A stretch of DNA of 64,000 bases from Proteiniphilum propionicum (GCF_022267555.1 NZ_CP073586.1:2471501-2535500); one strand, 5' to 3'; shown: positions 37,172-46,116, counted from the stretch's first letter. The notes: generated by a model not told the origin, from the sequence alone. Program-made: numbers and translations.

Positions 37172-37233
37172 AATATGAAATAAACAGAATAAACGAAAAG
37201 ACAAAAAGGACATAAATATTTTTATTTCATATT
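37172..37233. repeat. Perfect 13-bp inverted repeat upstream of the OmpA lipoprotein
   Basis: AATATGAAATAAA at 37172-37184 and TTTATTTCATATT at 37221-37233 are perfect reverse complements with 36 bases between. The pair ends 27 bases upstream of the lipoprotein ATG. It could be an operator or a leader stem. No T-run follows, so it is not an ordinary terminator. Confidence 0.6.
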
Positions 37234-37260
37234 AATAATTCATTAATACATAAACTAACT

Positions 37261-37941
37261 ATGAAGTTTTTTTCAAATTTATTTGCTGTCGCCCTGTTGG
37301 GCGGAGCTTTGGTATTATCGGGCTGTGGAGCCAGTAATACTGTTAAAGGTACAGGGATTGGAGCCGGAGCTGGAGCTGCAGTAGGTGCAGGTATTGGAGC
37401 CATTGCCGGAGGAGGCCGCGGAGCCGCATGGGGCGCCGGTATAGGCGCAGTTGTCGGAGGTTCTGCTGGTGCAATAATCGGCAACAAGATGGATAAACAG
37501 GCCGCCGAACTGGAGAGGATAGAAGGTGCACAGGTAGAGAAGGTGAACGAAGGAGAGGCCATCAAGGTCACATTTGAGTCAGGAATTCTTTTCGCTACCA
37601 ACTCAAGCACACTCAACACCGCTTCCCGTGCGTCACTCGATAAGTTTGCCACTTCACTTCAGAACAACCCCGATACAGATGTAAAGATCTATGGTCATAC
37701 CGACAGCACCGGTAGCGATGCCATCAACAATCCGCTTTCACAGCGCCGCGCCGAGTCGGTTTACAACTATTTAATGTCTAAAGGTGTTTCCGGATCTCGT
37801 ATGATGTCGCAGGGTTTTGGCTCCACACAGCCAGTTGCCGACAACAGCACCGTATCAGGCAGGGAACAAAACCGCCGCGTTGAGGTATTTATTTTCCCTA
37901 ACGCCAAGATGGTACGCGAAGCACAGGAACAAGCACGATAG
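37261..37941 (+). CDS. OmpA-family lipoprotein with glycine zipper
   Basis: A 226-residue lipoprotein: the leader ends LVLSGC (Cys22). Residues about 28-80 are a glycine-zipper segment of repeating GAGAGA/GxxxG, probably membrane-inserting. The OmpA C-terminal domain (about 100-220) binds peptidoglycan and shows YGHTDSTGSDAINNPLSQRRAESVYNYL and GREQNRRVEVFI, with the diaminopimelate-contacting Asp and Arg. The architecture resembles YiaD or Pal-like stability proteins tethering the outer membrane to the wall. A strong terminator follows. Confidence 0.92.
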   Translation: MKFFSNLFAVALLGGALVLSGCGASNTVKGTGIGAGAGAAVGAGIGAIAGGGRGAAWGAGIGAVVGGSAGAIIGNKMDKQAAELERIEGAQVEKVNEGEAIKVTFESGILFATNSSTLNTASRASLDKFATSLQNNPDTDVKIYGHTDSTGSDAINNPLSQRRAESVYNYLMSKGVSGSRMMSQGFGSTQPVADNSTVSGREQNRRVEVFIFPNAKMVREAQEQAR

Positions 37942-38022
37942 ACTATTGCACCATTGCAATACGTTGTGCAGTTTAATTTTTTTAATTTTTTCATAAAACT
38001 AATAGAAATTTAATTAGTGAGG

Positions 38023-38054
38023 TCGCGTTGTCCGTGAGGACAGCGCGATTTTTT
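38023..38054 (+). terminator. Terminator after the OmpA lipoprotein gene
   Basis: TCGCGTTGTCC (38023-38033) pairs with GGACAGCGCGA (38038-38048), with one T-G wobble, across a GTGA tetraloop and followed by six T. Confidence 0.9.
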
Positions 38055-38095
38055 AAACACTCAACATTTCTTTTTTTCAAACACATTATAAAGTC

Positions 38096-38569
38096 ATGTC
38101 AGAAGAGTTACATATTCCACACGGTGCTCCCAAAGAAGAGAAATACACTCTGCTCCTTCCTCAGCTGCAGGCGCTCACAGAGGGTGAATCCGATCTTATT
38201 GCCAACATGGCAAATATCTCTGCGGCCCTGAAAGAGGTGTTTGGCTTTTACTGGGTAGGTTTTTACAGGGTATCTGATCGCCATCTGGTGCTTGGCCCAT
38301 TTCAGGGCCCCATAGCCTGCACAACCATTGCTTTCGGCAAGGGTGTATGTGGTACAGCATGGAAAGAAGGACGCACCCTCATTGTGCCCGATGTCGCCCT
38401 GTTTCCGGGGCATATAGCTTGTAGCTCCCTTTCCCGTTCCGAGATCGTTGTACCTGTCATGCGTGAGGGTGAAATAATTGCTGTTCTCGATATCGACAGT
38501 GATTATCCCGATACGTTCGATATGGTTGATGCCGCTTTTTTGGAAAAAATTTGCGCCCTGATCCGGTAG
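38096..38569 (+). CDS. msrC: Free methionine-(R)-sulfoxide reductase (GAF domain)
   Basis: A 157-residue single GAF-domain enzyme of the fRMsr type, which reduces free methionine-R-sulfoxide with thioredoxin. The family's three cysteines are all present, in GPIACTTI, GKGVCGTAW and HIACSS, along with the FYWVGFYR and LDIDSDYPDTFD motifs. It is cytoplasmic, with no signal. Neighbours give no pathway context beyond the OmpA lipoprotein upstream and the tRNA gene downstream. Confidence 0.93.
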   Translation: MSEELHIPHGAPKEEKYTLLLPQLQALTEGESDLIANMANISAALKEVFGFYWVGFYRVSDRHLVLGPFQGPIACTTIAFGKGVCGTAWKEGRTLIVPDVALFPGHIACSSLSRSEIVVPVMREGEIIAVLDIDSDYPDTFDMVDAAFLEKICALIR

Positions 38570-38585
38570 ATTTCGATAGCAAAAT

Positions 38586-38616
38586 TTTGGGATAATAAAA
38601 CTAAAGGTTATCTTTG
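38586..38616 (+). promoter_or_regulatory. Bacteroidetes promoter of the tRNA-Gly region
   Basis: TTTG (38586-38589) and TATCTTTG (38609-38616) are separated by exactly 19 bases. Transcription should start near 38623, just before the tRNA-like fragments, and run into the intact tRNA at 38758. Confidence 0.8.
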
Positions 38617-38648
38617 CACTCTCAATCGCGGCAGTAGCTTCGCGGCGA

Positions 38649-38686
38649 GCGGAAGTAGCTCAGGATAGGTAGAGCACGACCTTGCC
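38649..38686 (+). pseudogene. Truncated 5' copy of tRNA-Gly
   Basis: GCGGAAGTAGCTCAG, then a short altered D-loop and TAGAGCACGACCTTGCC reproduce the intact tRNA-Gly up to and including the anticodon, then stop. A still shorter fragment, GCGGCAGTAGCT, lies at about 38629-38640. After the break, GGCAAGGT (38715-38722) can pair with ACCTTGCC (38679-38686), so a hairpin may replace the missing half. It lacks the T arm and acceptor 3' strand, so it cannot be a working tRNA. Confidence 0.8.
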
Positions 38687-38757
38687 CCAAAGAATCAGGA
38701 AATGGAACCGGCCTTGGCAAGGTAAAGAAAGAGAAATAATTGGTTTATTGATATATT

Positions 38758-38830
<73 letters not shown>

Positions 38831-38856
38831 CAGATTAAAACCCTCCAGGTTTTCGG

Positions 38857-38882
38857 AAAAGCATTCATTGAATGCTTTTTTT
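38857..38882 (+). terminator. Terminator after tRNA-Gly
   Basis: AAAAGCATTC (38857-38866) pairs with GAATGCTTTT (38870-38879) over ten bases with a three-base loop, followed by T residues. Confidence 0.8.
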
Positions 38883-39041
38883 ATTTATATATAGAGCATG
38901 GTATTAAGCGTGCAGGATAAAAGTTCCTGTATGCATGAGTTGATAGGAAGCGTTAGTCAAAGACAAGGGGGTTGCGCGCGACCGCAAATCGGAACGTTTT
39001 TTATTATATTCCGTACATTTTTGTTCATATCCGGACTGTTC

Positions 39042-40139
39042 TCATTCAATAACAAAGTTAACCAATGCTGTCGCTTTAAGGTACCAGTCGTACATCTTTT
39101 TCACCCCCTCTTCAATCTCAATAGAGTGCTTCCATCCCAGGTTGTTCAGCTTCGAGACATCCGTCAGCTTTCGCATCGTCCCGTCTGGTTTAGAAGCATC
39201 AAAAACAATGTTACCCCGGTATCCTACAGTCTCCCTGATGAGGTATGCCAGGTCGCGTATGCTGATCTCCTTCCCTGTACCTATATTTATATGGCAGTTT
39301 CGCACCTCACTGCCGGAACCTTTCAGGTCGGCAAAATCAACCCTCTCCATTATAAAGACGCAAGCATCTGCCATCTCCTCGCTCCACAGAAATTCCCGTA
39401 GCGGCTTCCCTGTGCCCCACAGCTCAACTCTGTCGGCATATATGCCATACCTGTTAAGCAGGGCGGTTATCACCTCATCCGGTGCACTGCCAGGCACACC
39501 CTCTGCAGGTCGCGCGTTCAAGTCTTTCCGTATCTCGTCATGGTCACCCTCCATTAGGCATTTCGCAAGATGAATCTTCCGGATCATTGCCGGCAGCACA
39601 TGACTCTTTTCCAGGTCGAAGTTATCGTTCGGCCCATACAGGTTTGTAGGCATCACCGCTATAAAGTTGGTCCCGTGTTGCAGGTTAAAGCTTTCACACA
39701 TCTTGAGCCCCGCTATTTTAGCTATCGCGTACGGCTCGTTGGTGTATTCCAATGGTCCCGTCAGCAGCGCATCTTCCGTCATTGGCTGAGGCGCCTCTTT
39801 CGGGTATATGCATGTGCTTCCAAGGAAAAGCAGTTTCTTCACCCCGTTGCGCCAGCTCTCCCCAATAACATTGTTCTGTATTTGCAGGTTCTGGTATATA
39901 AAATCAGCCCGGTAGGTGTTGTTGGCGATGATACCCCCCACGTGTGCTGCCGCCAGAAACACATATTCCGGCTTCTCCTCCTCGAAGAACCGTGATACCG
40001 CCTCTGCATCCAGCAGGTCCAGCTCTTTATGTGTCCGCCCCGTCAGGTTTGTATAACCTTTCTCCAGCATAATCTTCCATATAGCCGAACCCACCAGTCC
40101 CCTATGTCCCGCGACATATATTTTCGAATTTTTATTCAT
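39042..40139 (-). CDS. fcl: GDP-L-fucose synthase
   Basis: A 365-residue short-chain dehydrogenase (GMER/WcaG) that epimerises and reduces GDP-4-keto-6-deoxymannose to GDP-L-fucose with NADPH. The Rossmann start is [15 protein letters not shown]. The family motif [15 protein letters not shown], the catalytic YxxxK in [13 protein letters not shown], and LYGPNDNFD are present. It is slightly longer than the E. coli enzyme because of an insert around residues 205-225, seen in Bacteroidota forms. The gmd gene lies 115 bases upstream on the same strand and makes its substrate. Confidence 0.95.
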   Translation of the reverse strand: MNKNSKIYVAGHRGLVGSAIWKIMLEKGYTNLTGRTHKELDLLDAEAVSRFFEEEKPEYVFLAAAHVGGIIANNTYRADFIYQNLQIQNNVIGESWRNGVKKLLFLGSTCIYPKEAPQPMTEDALLTGPLEYTNEPYAIAKIAGLKMCESFNLQHGTNFIAVMPTNLYGPNDNFDLEKSHVLPAMIRKIHLAKCLMEGDHDEIRKDLNARPAEGVPGSAPDEVITALLNRYGIYADRVELWGTGKPLREFLWSEEMADACVFIMERVDFADLKGSGSEVRNCHINIGTGKEISIRDLAYLIRETVGYRGNIVFDASKPDGTMRKLTDVSKLNNLGWKHSIEIEEGVKKMYDWYLKATALVNFVIE

Positions 40140-40254
40140 CGTTGTAAAATTTACATTTAGGCTTTTTCAAATAGAAAATAAACCTCTGAGAATTGAATAT
40201 CAGGCATTGTTTTCCGGCAAGAAGAGCACGAATTAACAACCCTTATCGCCTATC

Positions 40255-41340
40255 TTACTTGACAGTCGAGTTAAGTTTTAACTTTCTGACAAACCTCATA
40301 TCATGCTCCACCATTTTCCTGATAAGATCGGGGAACGATGTTTTGGTAGGGTTCCATCCCAGTATCGTACGTGCTTTGGTGGGGTCCCCAAGTAGCTGCT
40401 CCACCTCGGCGGGACGAAAATATTTAGGATCCACCTCCACCAGTATTCTGCCGGTATTCCTGTCCACACCTTTTTCATCTATACCCGAGCCCTCCCATCG
40501 CAGATTGATACCTACTTCGGCAAAAGCCAGAGTACAGAACTCGCGCACCGAGTGCATCTCTCCAGTGGCAATAACAAAGTCCTCCGGCTCAGCGTGTTGC
40601 AGCATCAGCCACATACACTCTACGTAATCCTTCGCGTAGCCCCAGTCCCGTTTCGCATCAAGGTTACCCAGGTACAACTTATCTTGCATACCCTGTGCTA
40701 TACGTGCCACCGCAATCGTTATCTTTCGTGTCACGAATGTCTCGCCACGCCGTTCACTCTCGTGGTTGAAAAGGATCCCGTTTACCGCGAACATACCATA
40801 TGACTCCCGGTAGTTCTTCGTTATCCAGAAACCGTACAGTTTAGCCACCCCGTAAGGGCTTCGCGGGTAGAAAGGCGTCGTCTCTTTCTGCGGCACCTCC
40901 TGCACCAGTCCGAACAGCTCCGAGGTCGATGCCTGGTATATCCGCGTCTTCTTCTCTAATCCCAGTATTCGTACCGCCTCCAGCAGCCTCAGTGTACCCA
41001 CCGCATCCGTTTCGGCCGTGTATTCCGGCACATCAAAGCTCACCTTCACATGGCTCTGTGCCGCCAGGTTGTATATCTCATCAGGTTGTATAGCCTGTAT
41101 CACCCTTATAAGCGAGCTCGAGTCAGTCATATCAGCGTAATGCAGGTTTATCAGCCGCTGTTGTTTCATGTCACGTACCCACTCATCTAAGTAGAGATGT
41201 TCAATTCGTCCCGTGTTGAACGATGACGAGCGCCGCAGAAAACCATGCACCTCGTATCCTTTGTCAATCAGCAATTCCGCCAGATAGGAGCCGTCCTGTC
41301 CTGTTATTCCTGTTATAAGAGCTGTCTTTTTCATAATCAT
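40255..41340 (-). CDS. gmd: GDP-mannose 4,6-dehydratase
   Basis: A 361-residue enzyme converting GDP-D-mannose to GDP-4-keto-6-deoxy-D-mannose, the first step of de novo GDP-fucose synthesis. Motifs: the NADP-binding [14 protein letters not shown] near the N-terminus, STSELFG with the catalytic Thr/Ser, [10 protein letters not shown] as the YxxxK pair, and [15 protein letters not shown], a GMD hallmark. It is followed by fcl. A -7-like palindrome lies about 20 bases upstream of the ATG. Confidence 0.96.
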   Translation of the reverse strand: MIMKKTALITGITGQDGSYLAELLIDKGYEVHGFLRRSSSFNTGRIEHLYLDEWVRDMKQQRLINLHYADMTDSSSLIRVIQAIQPDEIYNLAAQSHVKVSFDVPEYTAETDAVGTLRLLEAVRILGLEKKTRIYQASTSELFGLVQEVPQKETTPFYPRSPYGVAKLYGFWITKNYRESYGMFAVNGILFNHESERRGETFVTRKITIAVARIAQGMQDKLYLGNLDAKRDWGYAKDYVECMWLMLQHAEPEDFVIATGEMHSVREFCTLAFAEVGINLRWEGSGIDEKGVDRNTGRILVEVDPKYFRPAEVEQLLGDPTKARTILGWNPTKTSFPDLIRKMVEHDMRFVRKLKLNSTVK

Positions 41341-41352
41341 ATTTTATAATTC

Positions 41353-41370
41353 TTATCTTTGCAAAGATAA
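41353..41370. promoter_or_regulatory. Palindrome carrying -7 boxes on both strands, upstream of gmd
   Basis: TTATCTTTGCAAAGATAA is a perfect 18-base palindrome. On each strand it contains TATCTTTG, the -7 consensus, so it may fire toward gmd (minus) and possibly also rightward. For gmd, TTG at 41387-41385 on the minus strand is a possible but close -33 box. Confidence 0.6.
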
Positions 41371-41433
41371 AATATAACTTTGTACAATGGAAATAGTTCA
41401 AATAATAGATCGATAAATTTACTTATACAAAAT

Positions 41434-41537
41434 AAGTTTCCTCCAATAAGTCTTTTATGCACAAAATTCACATAAATACCCTGGCAAACATTATTATGCA
41501 ATCCGTTAAAATCGGTTTTGTTTTTTACTGATTCGAC
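41434..41537. mobile_element. Possible degenerate relic of the MITE-like element
   Basis: AAGTTTCCTCCAATAAGTCT at the left end closely matches the first twenty bases of the element at 36539, and AAAATCGGTTTTG-TTTTT toward the right matches its later AAAATTGGGTTTGAGGTTTT. The right terminus is poor (TTACTGATTCGAC) and no target duplication is seen. The similarity is partial, so this is a tentative call. Confidence 0.35.
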
Positions 41538-41565
41538 CCGAAAATTGATATTCTTTTGTTTGGAC

Positions 41566-41657
41566 TTGCTGTGCATATCAGCTGGTTATAACATTGGCTC
41601 CGGGGTTGGAGGAAAATGACTTAAAACAGCTTGCAGTGCATATCACCCGGTTATAAC
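41566..41657. repeat. Pair of 27-bp direct repeats downstream of fkp
   Basis: TTGCTGTGCATATCA-GCTGGTTATAAC (41566-41592) recurs at 41631-41657 with three mismatches, a 65-base offset. It lies in the 399-base spacer between gmd and fkp, which otherwise holds no gene. Confidence 0.6.
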
Positions 41658-41739
41658 GGATAAATATCAACAACCCCGGCACAATCACGGTTTACATTAG
41701 GCAATCATGCCAGGGCAATGAATTATTAGTGTGAAACAA

Positions 41740-44595
41740 TTACGAGCGTGAAACCCGGAACCCTTTACCTGATAGCTCCATATCCACAAATCTTGCCTTG
41801 TCGTTAGGCCTGTATTCGTTAAGAATCCTTCGGATATGTCCGGCGGCATCAGGATCTTTCGCCACCATGTATAGATACCCGCCTCCTCCGGCACCGGGCA
41901 GCTGGTACCCCAGAGTATAATCTCTGATAAGAGCAATAATCTTTTCCACATCGGGAGTATTGGTACCGCAGTCTATCATCTTCTTTTGTTCCCATGTTTT
42001 AAGCACCAGCTTACCATACCTCTCAAAATCGCCAGTCTGAATGCAGTCCGCCATCTCCGTCGCATGCACCTTAATATCATTCAATATCGACAGATGGTTC
42101 GCCGAGTTAAGAAACATCCCCCGCACTATCTCTCCCAGAATACTCTTTGCAACGCGTGTAATTCCTGTGTAATAAAGCAGGTGGCAACTTCTGTAAGCCC
42201 CATCTGTGAACAGGAAGTCGGGCAGCCATCCTATCTGTGGTTTCTGCATGAATCCCCGTTCCGACTGCAGCATTTTAACCCCGTGAAAAACACCTCCGTA
42301 CTGGTCCTGCCATCCACCTCCGCTTGTCAGCAGTTGCTCCAGCACCAGCGTGTTTGTACATATACCCTGTTTTGTCCACTGCAGTCCGCAGAAATCGTTT
42401 AGTGCACCCAGTACCGTGGAAGCCAGTATAGAACTCGTCCCTAACCCCGATCCGGCCGGTATTGCTGCAAGCAGTGTCAGCTCCATTCCCGATCCGAAAG
42501 CCTGCAGCTGCTCCTTCAGTGAGCAGTACCGTTCGGCAGAAAATTCAGGTATGAATCCGCACAGCGCCAAAGCCGCTTTTGGTATCGAGAATGGCGATCC
42601 CAGCCTCCTGTAATCCCTCAGCTCCTCATAGCTCTCCACCGTCTCCATAGCCCCCATATCAATTGAGCGCATCACAATCTGGTATTCCCTGCAGGGTTTA
42701 ATGTACACCTGCAGCGGCTGCTGTCCGTTCAGTTCTATAGCTGCGTTCACCACGTTCCCTCCAGAGTAGAGCGAGAAAGGCGGCGTATCTGTCCATCCTC
42801 CCGCCAGGTCTATCCTCACCGGGCTCCTTCCCCACACAATCTGGTCAGGCAAAGCAGATAGCCGCGGCGTCCGCTTCATATTTTCCACAGCCTCCGCCAT
42901 AGCGTTGCGCAACAGCTTAAAAGCCTCCTGTTCCTCTGTGTCCGCCTTTGCCGCGTCACCTTGCAAGGAGAATATCCTCGATCGCAGCATCCTGTTATGT
43001 ATCTGCTGCATCTCATCTGCCATTGGAGAAAGTGTCTCCGGTGGCGGCAGCCCCATGAAGCTATAATCCTTTGCCACATCACTCAGATCAAGCTGGTAGA
43101 AAATACTCTTTTCAAAATTCCTTTCCAGCATCACATAGTTTTTTCTTCTGAATTTCTCTCGCTGCTCATACAGTCTCAACAGCGAAGCTCTCTCCATCAG
43201 TTCGTCCGCAGATAGCTTTTGTGAGTCCAGCCATATTTGTCTTCCTTCATCATCAGCTCCATCAGTGCCTATCATCCATTTCAGCACCATCTCCATCTTC
43301 TGCAGCGACTCCATGCAGGGGAACAGCCTGCAGTGCTGAATATCTCCTGTGCCGCCCTGCAGGACAGTAATATCCATTCCCCGCTCATTCAGCCACTGCG
43401 TAACCGGTCGTCCCATCCACAACGTCGCCGGCGAGCCTATCTCCCCTTTGAACAGGTCCTCCATCCCGTATGGCCTGACCGCGTATTTCTGTTCACCCAC
43501 AGGCACAACATCAATGCAAATTCCCTCAGGCACCACCATTCGCCAGTTGTTCACGGGCACTCCTGTGATCACGTTATCCGAAGAGATGCTCCATCCGCTT
43601 CCAATGCAAGAGTTCTCAATCCATATGTTATGGTTTTCCTCAGTGAAAGGGATGCCGATATCAGCGTTTTGCGTAAAGATAGCAGGGTTAGGTTTTATCT
43701 TCCTGTGCATAATCAGCCGCTGATCGCACACCTTGTTCTGTATCGCCAGGGTTGATGATATCATCTCGCGTGTAGTACCGTAATGGTAAAACTCACCACC
43801 CAGTAGAGGCATTATCTTTACCGACAGTTTATTTATCTCCTTGTCCTTTATCTTCGGATGTGTACCCAACGCCGGACCAAAGTCGCTGTACAGATCGTAG
43901 TACTTTAACGATCCATCCTCCTTTTTTGATCGCTCCATTAGCAGTTTCACCGCCCTGTCGCTTAGCAACCACAGCCCAATATCCATAAGGAAAAAATGCG
44001 AATGCGAGAGGCTCTCCAGCTCTTTCAGCGATGGCTTTTGCATCATCCTTTCCAGCACTTCCGGCCTGTCCCTTCGTGCCGAAAAAACCCCATGGCGTGT
44101 CGCCAGTGATGAGTCGGCCCATAATCCGTAGCACACCACGTCAGCCTCAGGAATCTCTTGTAACGCCATTTCAGTACGAATCAGCACATCCCCGCTCACA
44201 ATGAAGGTACGCAACGAATCAGGTGCCAGCATCATTATCTTTTCGTACAACGCCAGCTGCAACGATATCAGATCCTGTTGCAGCCTCTGTCCTCTTGCCC
44301 ATCGGAACACCGGTACCGGGAGTCCAGCCTTACCTGTTACAGCATATGCAGGCAGTCTGCGGCTCTGTCCCCCCGCGTGTATAAGTATCCGTTTCTCTGC
44401 TGCGAGCCACGTGTCGAAGTCCGTTCCGGCAGCTTCATTCCTATGGCACTCCTCCATCAGCCATGTTGTACCGCTCCCCGAACCCAGTCGTTTCTCCTTC
44501 GGATCCGATGTACAGAACCACTCATTACGGCTGCGTCCATGCAGCTCGTGATAATTATCAACCGCATTTTGCGGCAGTGACAGCAGCTTCTTCAT
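41740..44595 (-). CDS. fkp: Bifunctional L-fucokinase / fucose-1-phosphate guanylyltransferase
   Basis: A 951-residue fusion like Fkp of Bacteroides fragilis (949 residues), which turns free L-fucose into GDP-L-fucose for capsule and glycoprotein fucosylation. The N-terminal half is the pyrophosphorylase, with the nucleotide motif HAGGQSRRLPAYAVTGKA near 72-90. The C-terminal half is a GHMP kinase, with SPVRIDLAGGWTDTPPF near 590-605 and the ATP loop PAGSGLGTSS near 720-730. A mutarotase gene sits just upstream, and gmd-fcl just downstream, so both routes to GDP-fucose are encoded within about 6 kb. Confidence 0.95.
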   Translation of the reverse strand: MKKLLSLPQNAVDNYHELHGRSRNEWFCTSDPKEKRLGSGSGTTWLMEECHRNEAAGTDFDTWLAAEKRILIHAGGQSRRLPAYAVTGKAGLPVPVFRWARGQRLQQDLISLQLALYEKIMMLAPDSLRTFIVSGDVLIRTEMALQEIPEADVVCYGLWADSSLATRHGVFSARRDRPEVLERMMQKPSLKELESLSHSHFFLMDIGLWLLSDRAVKLLMERSKKEDGSLKYYDLYSDFGPALGTHPKIKDKEINKLSVKIMPLLGGEFYHYGTTREMISSTLAIQNKVCDQRLIMHRKIKPNPAIFTQNADIGIPFTEENHNIWIENSCIGSGWSISSDNVITGVPVNNWRMVVPEGICIDVVPVGEQKYAVRPYGMEDLFKGEIGSPATLWMGRPVTQWLNERGMDITVLQGGTGDIQHCRLFPCMESLQKMEMVLKWMIGTDGADDEGRQIWLDSQKLSADELMERASLLRLYEQREKFRRKNYVMLERNFEKSIFYQLDLSDVAKDYSFMGLPPPETLSPMADEMQQIHNRMLRSRIFSLQGDAAKADTEEQEAFKLLRNAMAEAVENMKRTPRLSALPDQIVWGRSPVRIDLAGGWTDTPPFSLYSGGNVVNAAIELNGQQPLQVYIKPCREYQIVMRSIDMGAMETVESYEELRDYRRLGSPFSIPKAALALCGFIPEFSAERYCSLKEQLQAFGSGMELTLLAAIPAGSGLGTSSILASTVLGALNDFCGLQWTKQGICTNTLVLEQLLTSGGGWQDQYGGVFHGVKMLQSERGFMQKPQIGWLPDFLFTDGAYRSCHLLYYTGITRVAKSILGEIVRGMFLNSANHLSILNDIKVHATEMADCIQTGDFERYGKLVLKTWEQKKMIDCGTNTPDVEKIIALIRDYTLGYQLPGAGGGGYLYMVAKDPDAAGHIRRILNEYRPNDKARFVDMELSGKGFRVSRS

Positions 44596-44632
44596 TATAA
44601 ATTATATTTAGTTGTTCAGCCCAAAAATCGTT

Positions 44633-44968
44633 TCAGTCGTTCAGCCCAAAAATTTGCTCCATCAATCTCCACTTCTTATATGATGGCTGTTCCGGTTGTG
44701 ACGCCTGATATTTCGACATATGCTCTTCCCACTCTTTCTGGCGTGGCAAAGAAGCCAGCCGCGCATTATCTTTTTCCCAGTCGAAATCGTCCACTGTATC
44801 CACAATCATAAACAATCTGTTACCAAGAAGATAGATTTGCATATCCAGGATACCCACTTCGCGGATCCCTTCTAATATCTCCCCCCACACATTTTCATGC
44901 TCCTCCACATATGCGGCAATCAGTATCGGATCATCTTTCAAGTCCAGTGTCTGGCAATACCTTTTCAT
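44633..44968 (-). CDS. L-rhamnose/L-fucose mutarotase family protein
   Basis: A 111-residue member of the RhaM/DUF718 mutarotase family, a dimeric alpha/beta-barrel fold that interconverts sugar anomers. Motifs include YVEEHENVWGEILEGIREVGI and the WEEHMSKYQ region. In E. coli RhaM acts on L-rhamnose. Directly upstream of fkp, a role in giving the right L-fucose anomer to the kinase is likely, but that is inference. The last 15 bases of the gene are repeated just downstream (GTTCAGCCCAAAAAT on the plus strand at about 44613 and 44638), a small 3'-end duplication. Confidence 0.85.
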   Translation of the reverse strand: MKRYCQTLDLKDDPILIAAYVEEHENVWGEILEGIREVGILDMQIYLLGNRLFMIVDTVDDFDWEKDNARLASLPRQKEWEEHMSKYQASQPEQPSYKKWRLMEQIFGLND

Positions 44969-44990
44969 AGAATATATTGAGTTAGTTAAT

Positions 44991-45046
44991 AAAGTTCATC
45001 AGACAGATTCAATATTTTAAACATATGAACTTTACTTACAAATGTA
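44991..45046 (-). promoter_or_regulatory. Promoter and inverted repeat upstream of the mutarotase-fkp genes
   Basis: On the minus strand TACATTTG (45046-45039) fits the -7 box. AAAGTTCAT (44991-44999) and ATGAACTTT (45025-45033) form a perfect 9-base inverted repeat covering the expected transcript start, a plausible operator. No clear -33 box is seen. Confidence 0.5.
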
Positions 45047-45130
45047 ACTAATATTTTCAGTAATTTACTTCTCTTAGAGTAACTTTACAAATTTCAACGC
45101 CCAAGATTCATATTCTGGTTTTTTCCGGCA

Positions 45131-46078
45131 TTAACGCTCGCCAGCCGGGACAAGGGGAAGATCCCGTGACCGGGAAACATAGTCGTAATCGTAATCAATA
45201 TATTTATAATCAATGCTATTGTCATTGTTCACATCAATCAGTACAAAGCCCTTTTCCATTTCATTCATTTTTCCTATCCACCATTTGCCGGAAAATGAGG
45301 GAGCCGAGATCACCGTCGTCCTGTTCAGTATATGCAAAACCTCGTAGTAATGAATATGTCCCTGTAGTATCAGCCGTAGATTTTTATTTTTGAACAGCCT
45401 GATAACCTCCTCGCTGTTCTCAATGGCAATTTTATTATTGTTAGCATTCGTTCCTCCCCCGTACCACTGAGAAAGAGTTGTAACCAGTGGCACATGCACC
45501 ATCACGGCAACCGGAATTGTATCTGCAATTTGGCCGATATCTTTTTTAAGCCACTCCAGCTGAATGGAATCGATCCTTCCCTCATAACTTCGCCCTTCGG
45601 TCAGTACAATATCATCCAGCGTAATAAAATGCCATCCCTTATGGTCAAAAGAGTAGTAGCGGGGACCAAAATACTTCTCATAGAATTTTTTGCCGAAGAG
45701 AGAGTGACTAAGCCCTGTATTCCTGTCGTAAACGCCAAAATGATCGTGATTGCCAATAGCGTAATAGAGTGGGGCGTTCAGTTTTGCAGCTTTTTCCAGA
45801 AACAGCGAGGCCTGTCCTTCTGCATCGTCCTGCGACCTTCTCAGAGCATCATATACAATATCTCCGCCAACCATTATAAAGTCCGGATTCAGCTTGTTGA
45901 TCGAGTCAATAGCCGCATCGATGGCTCGTGGTGCATCGTTTTTATCGTGATAATGCACATCAGCCATGAATACAAACCGGAATTTTTTTTGAGCATGCAA
46001 GTTGAATACATAAGAGCTGAATATAAAGGAGCCGAATATGCAAAAGATAATTAGCAGCGTGTTAGTTTTTTTTATCAT
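45131..46078 (-). CDS. Calcineurin-like metallophosphoesterase, exported
   Basis: A 315-residue metallophosphoesterase with all five metal-site motifs in order: DVHYH (about 40), GGDIVYD, GNHDHFG, MVHVPLV and GHIHYYE. The N-terminus (MIKKTNTLLIIFCIFGSFIFSSYVFNL in part) is a signal peptide or membrane anchor, so the enzyme works outside the cytoplasm. Substrate unknown; relatives include acid phosphatases and phosphodiesterases acting on nucleotides or lipids. It is not tightly linked to its neighbours. Confidence 0.88.
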   Translation of the reverse strand: MIKKTNTLLIIFCIFGSFIFSSYVFNLHAQKKFRFVFMADVHYHDKNDAPRAIDAAIDSINKLNPDFIMVGGDIVYDALRRSQDDAEGQASLFLEKAAKLNAPLYYAIGNHDHFGVYDRNTGLSHSLFGKKFYEKYFGPRYYSFDHKGWHFITLDDIVLTEGRSYEGRIDSIQLEWLKKDIGQIADTIPVAVMVHVPLVTTLSQWYGGGTNANNNKIAIENSEEVIRLFKNKNLRLILQGHIHYYEVLHILNRTTVISAPSFSGKWWIGKMNEMEKGFVLIDVNNDNSIDYKYIDYDYDYVSRSRDLPLVPAGER

Positions 46079-46116
46079 AAGGGTATCTCTTTTTTATTGA
46101 AAGAAATTAAAATGAG

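Noticed and set aside
38898-39401. Plus-strand open frame after tRNA-Gly
   Set aside because: It runs from an intergenic spacer into the antisense of fcl and has no family resemblance, promoter or plausible start.
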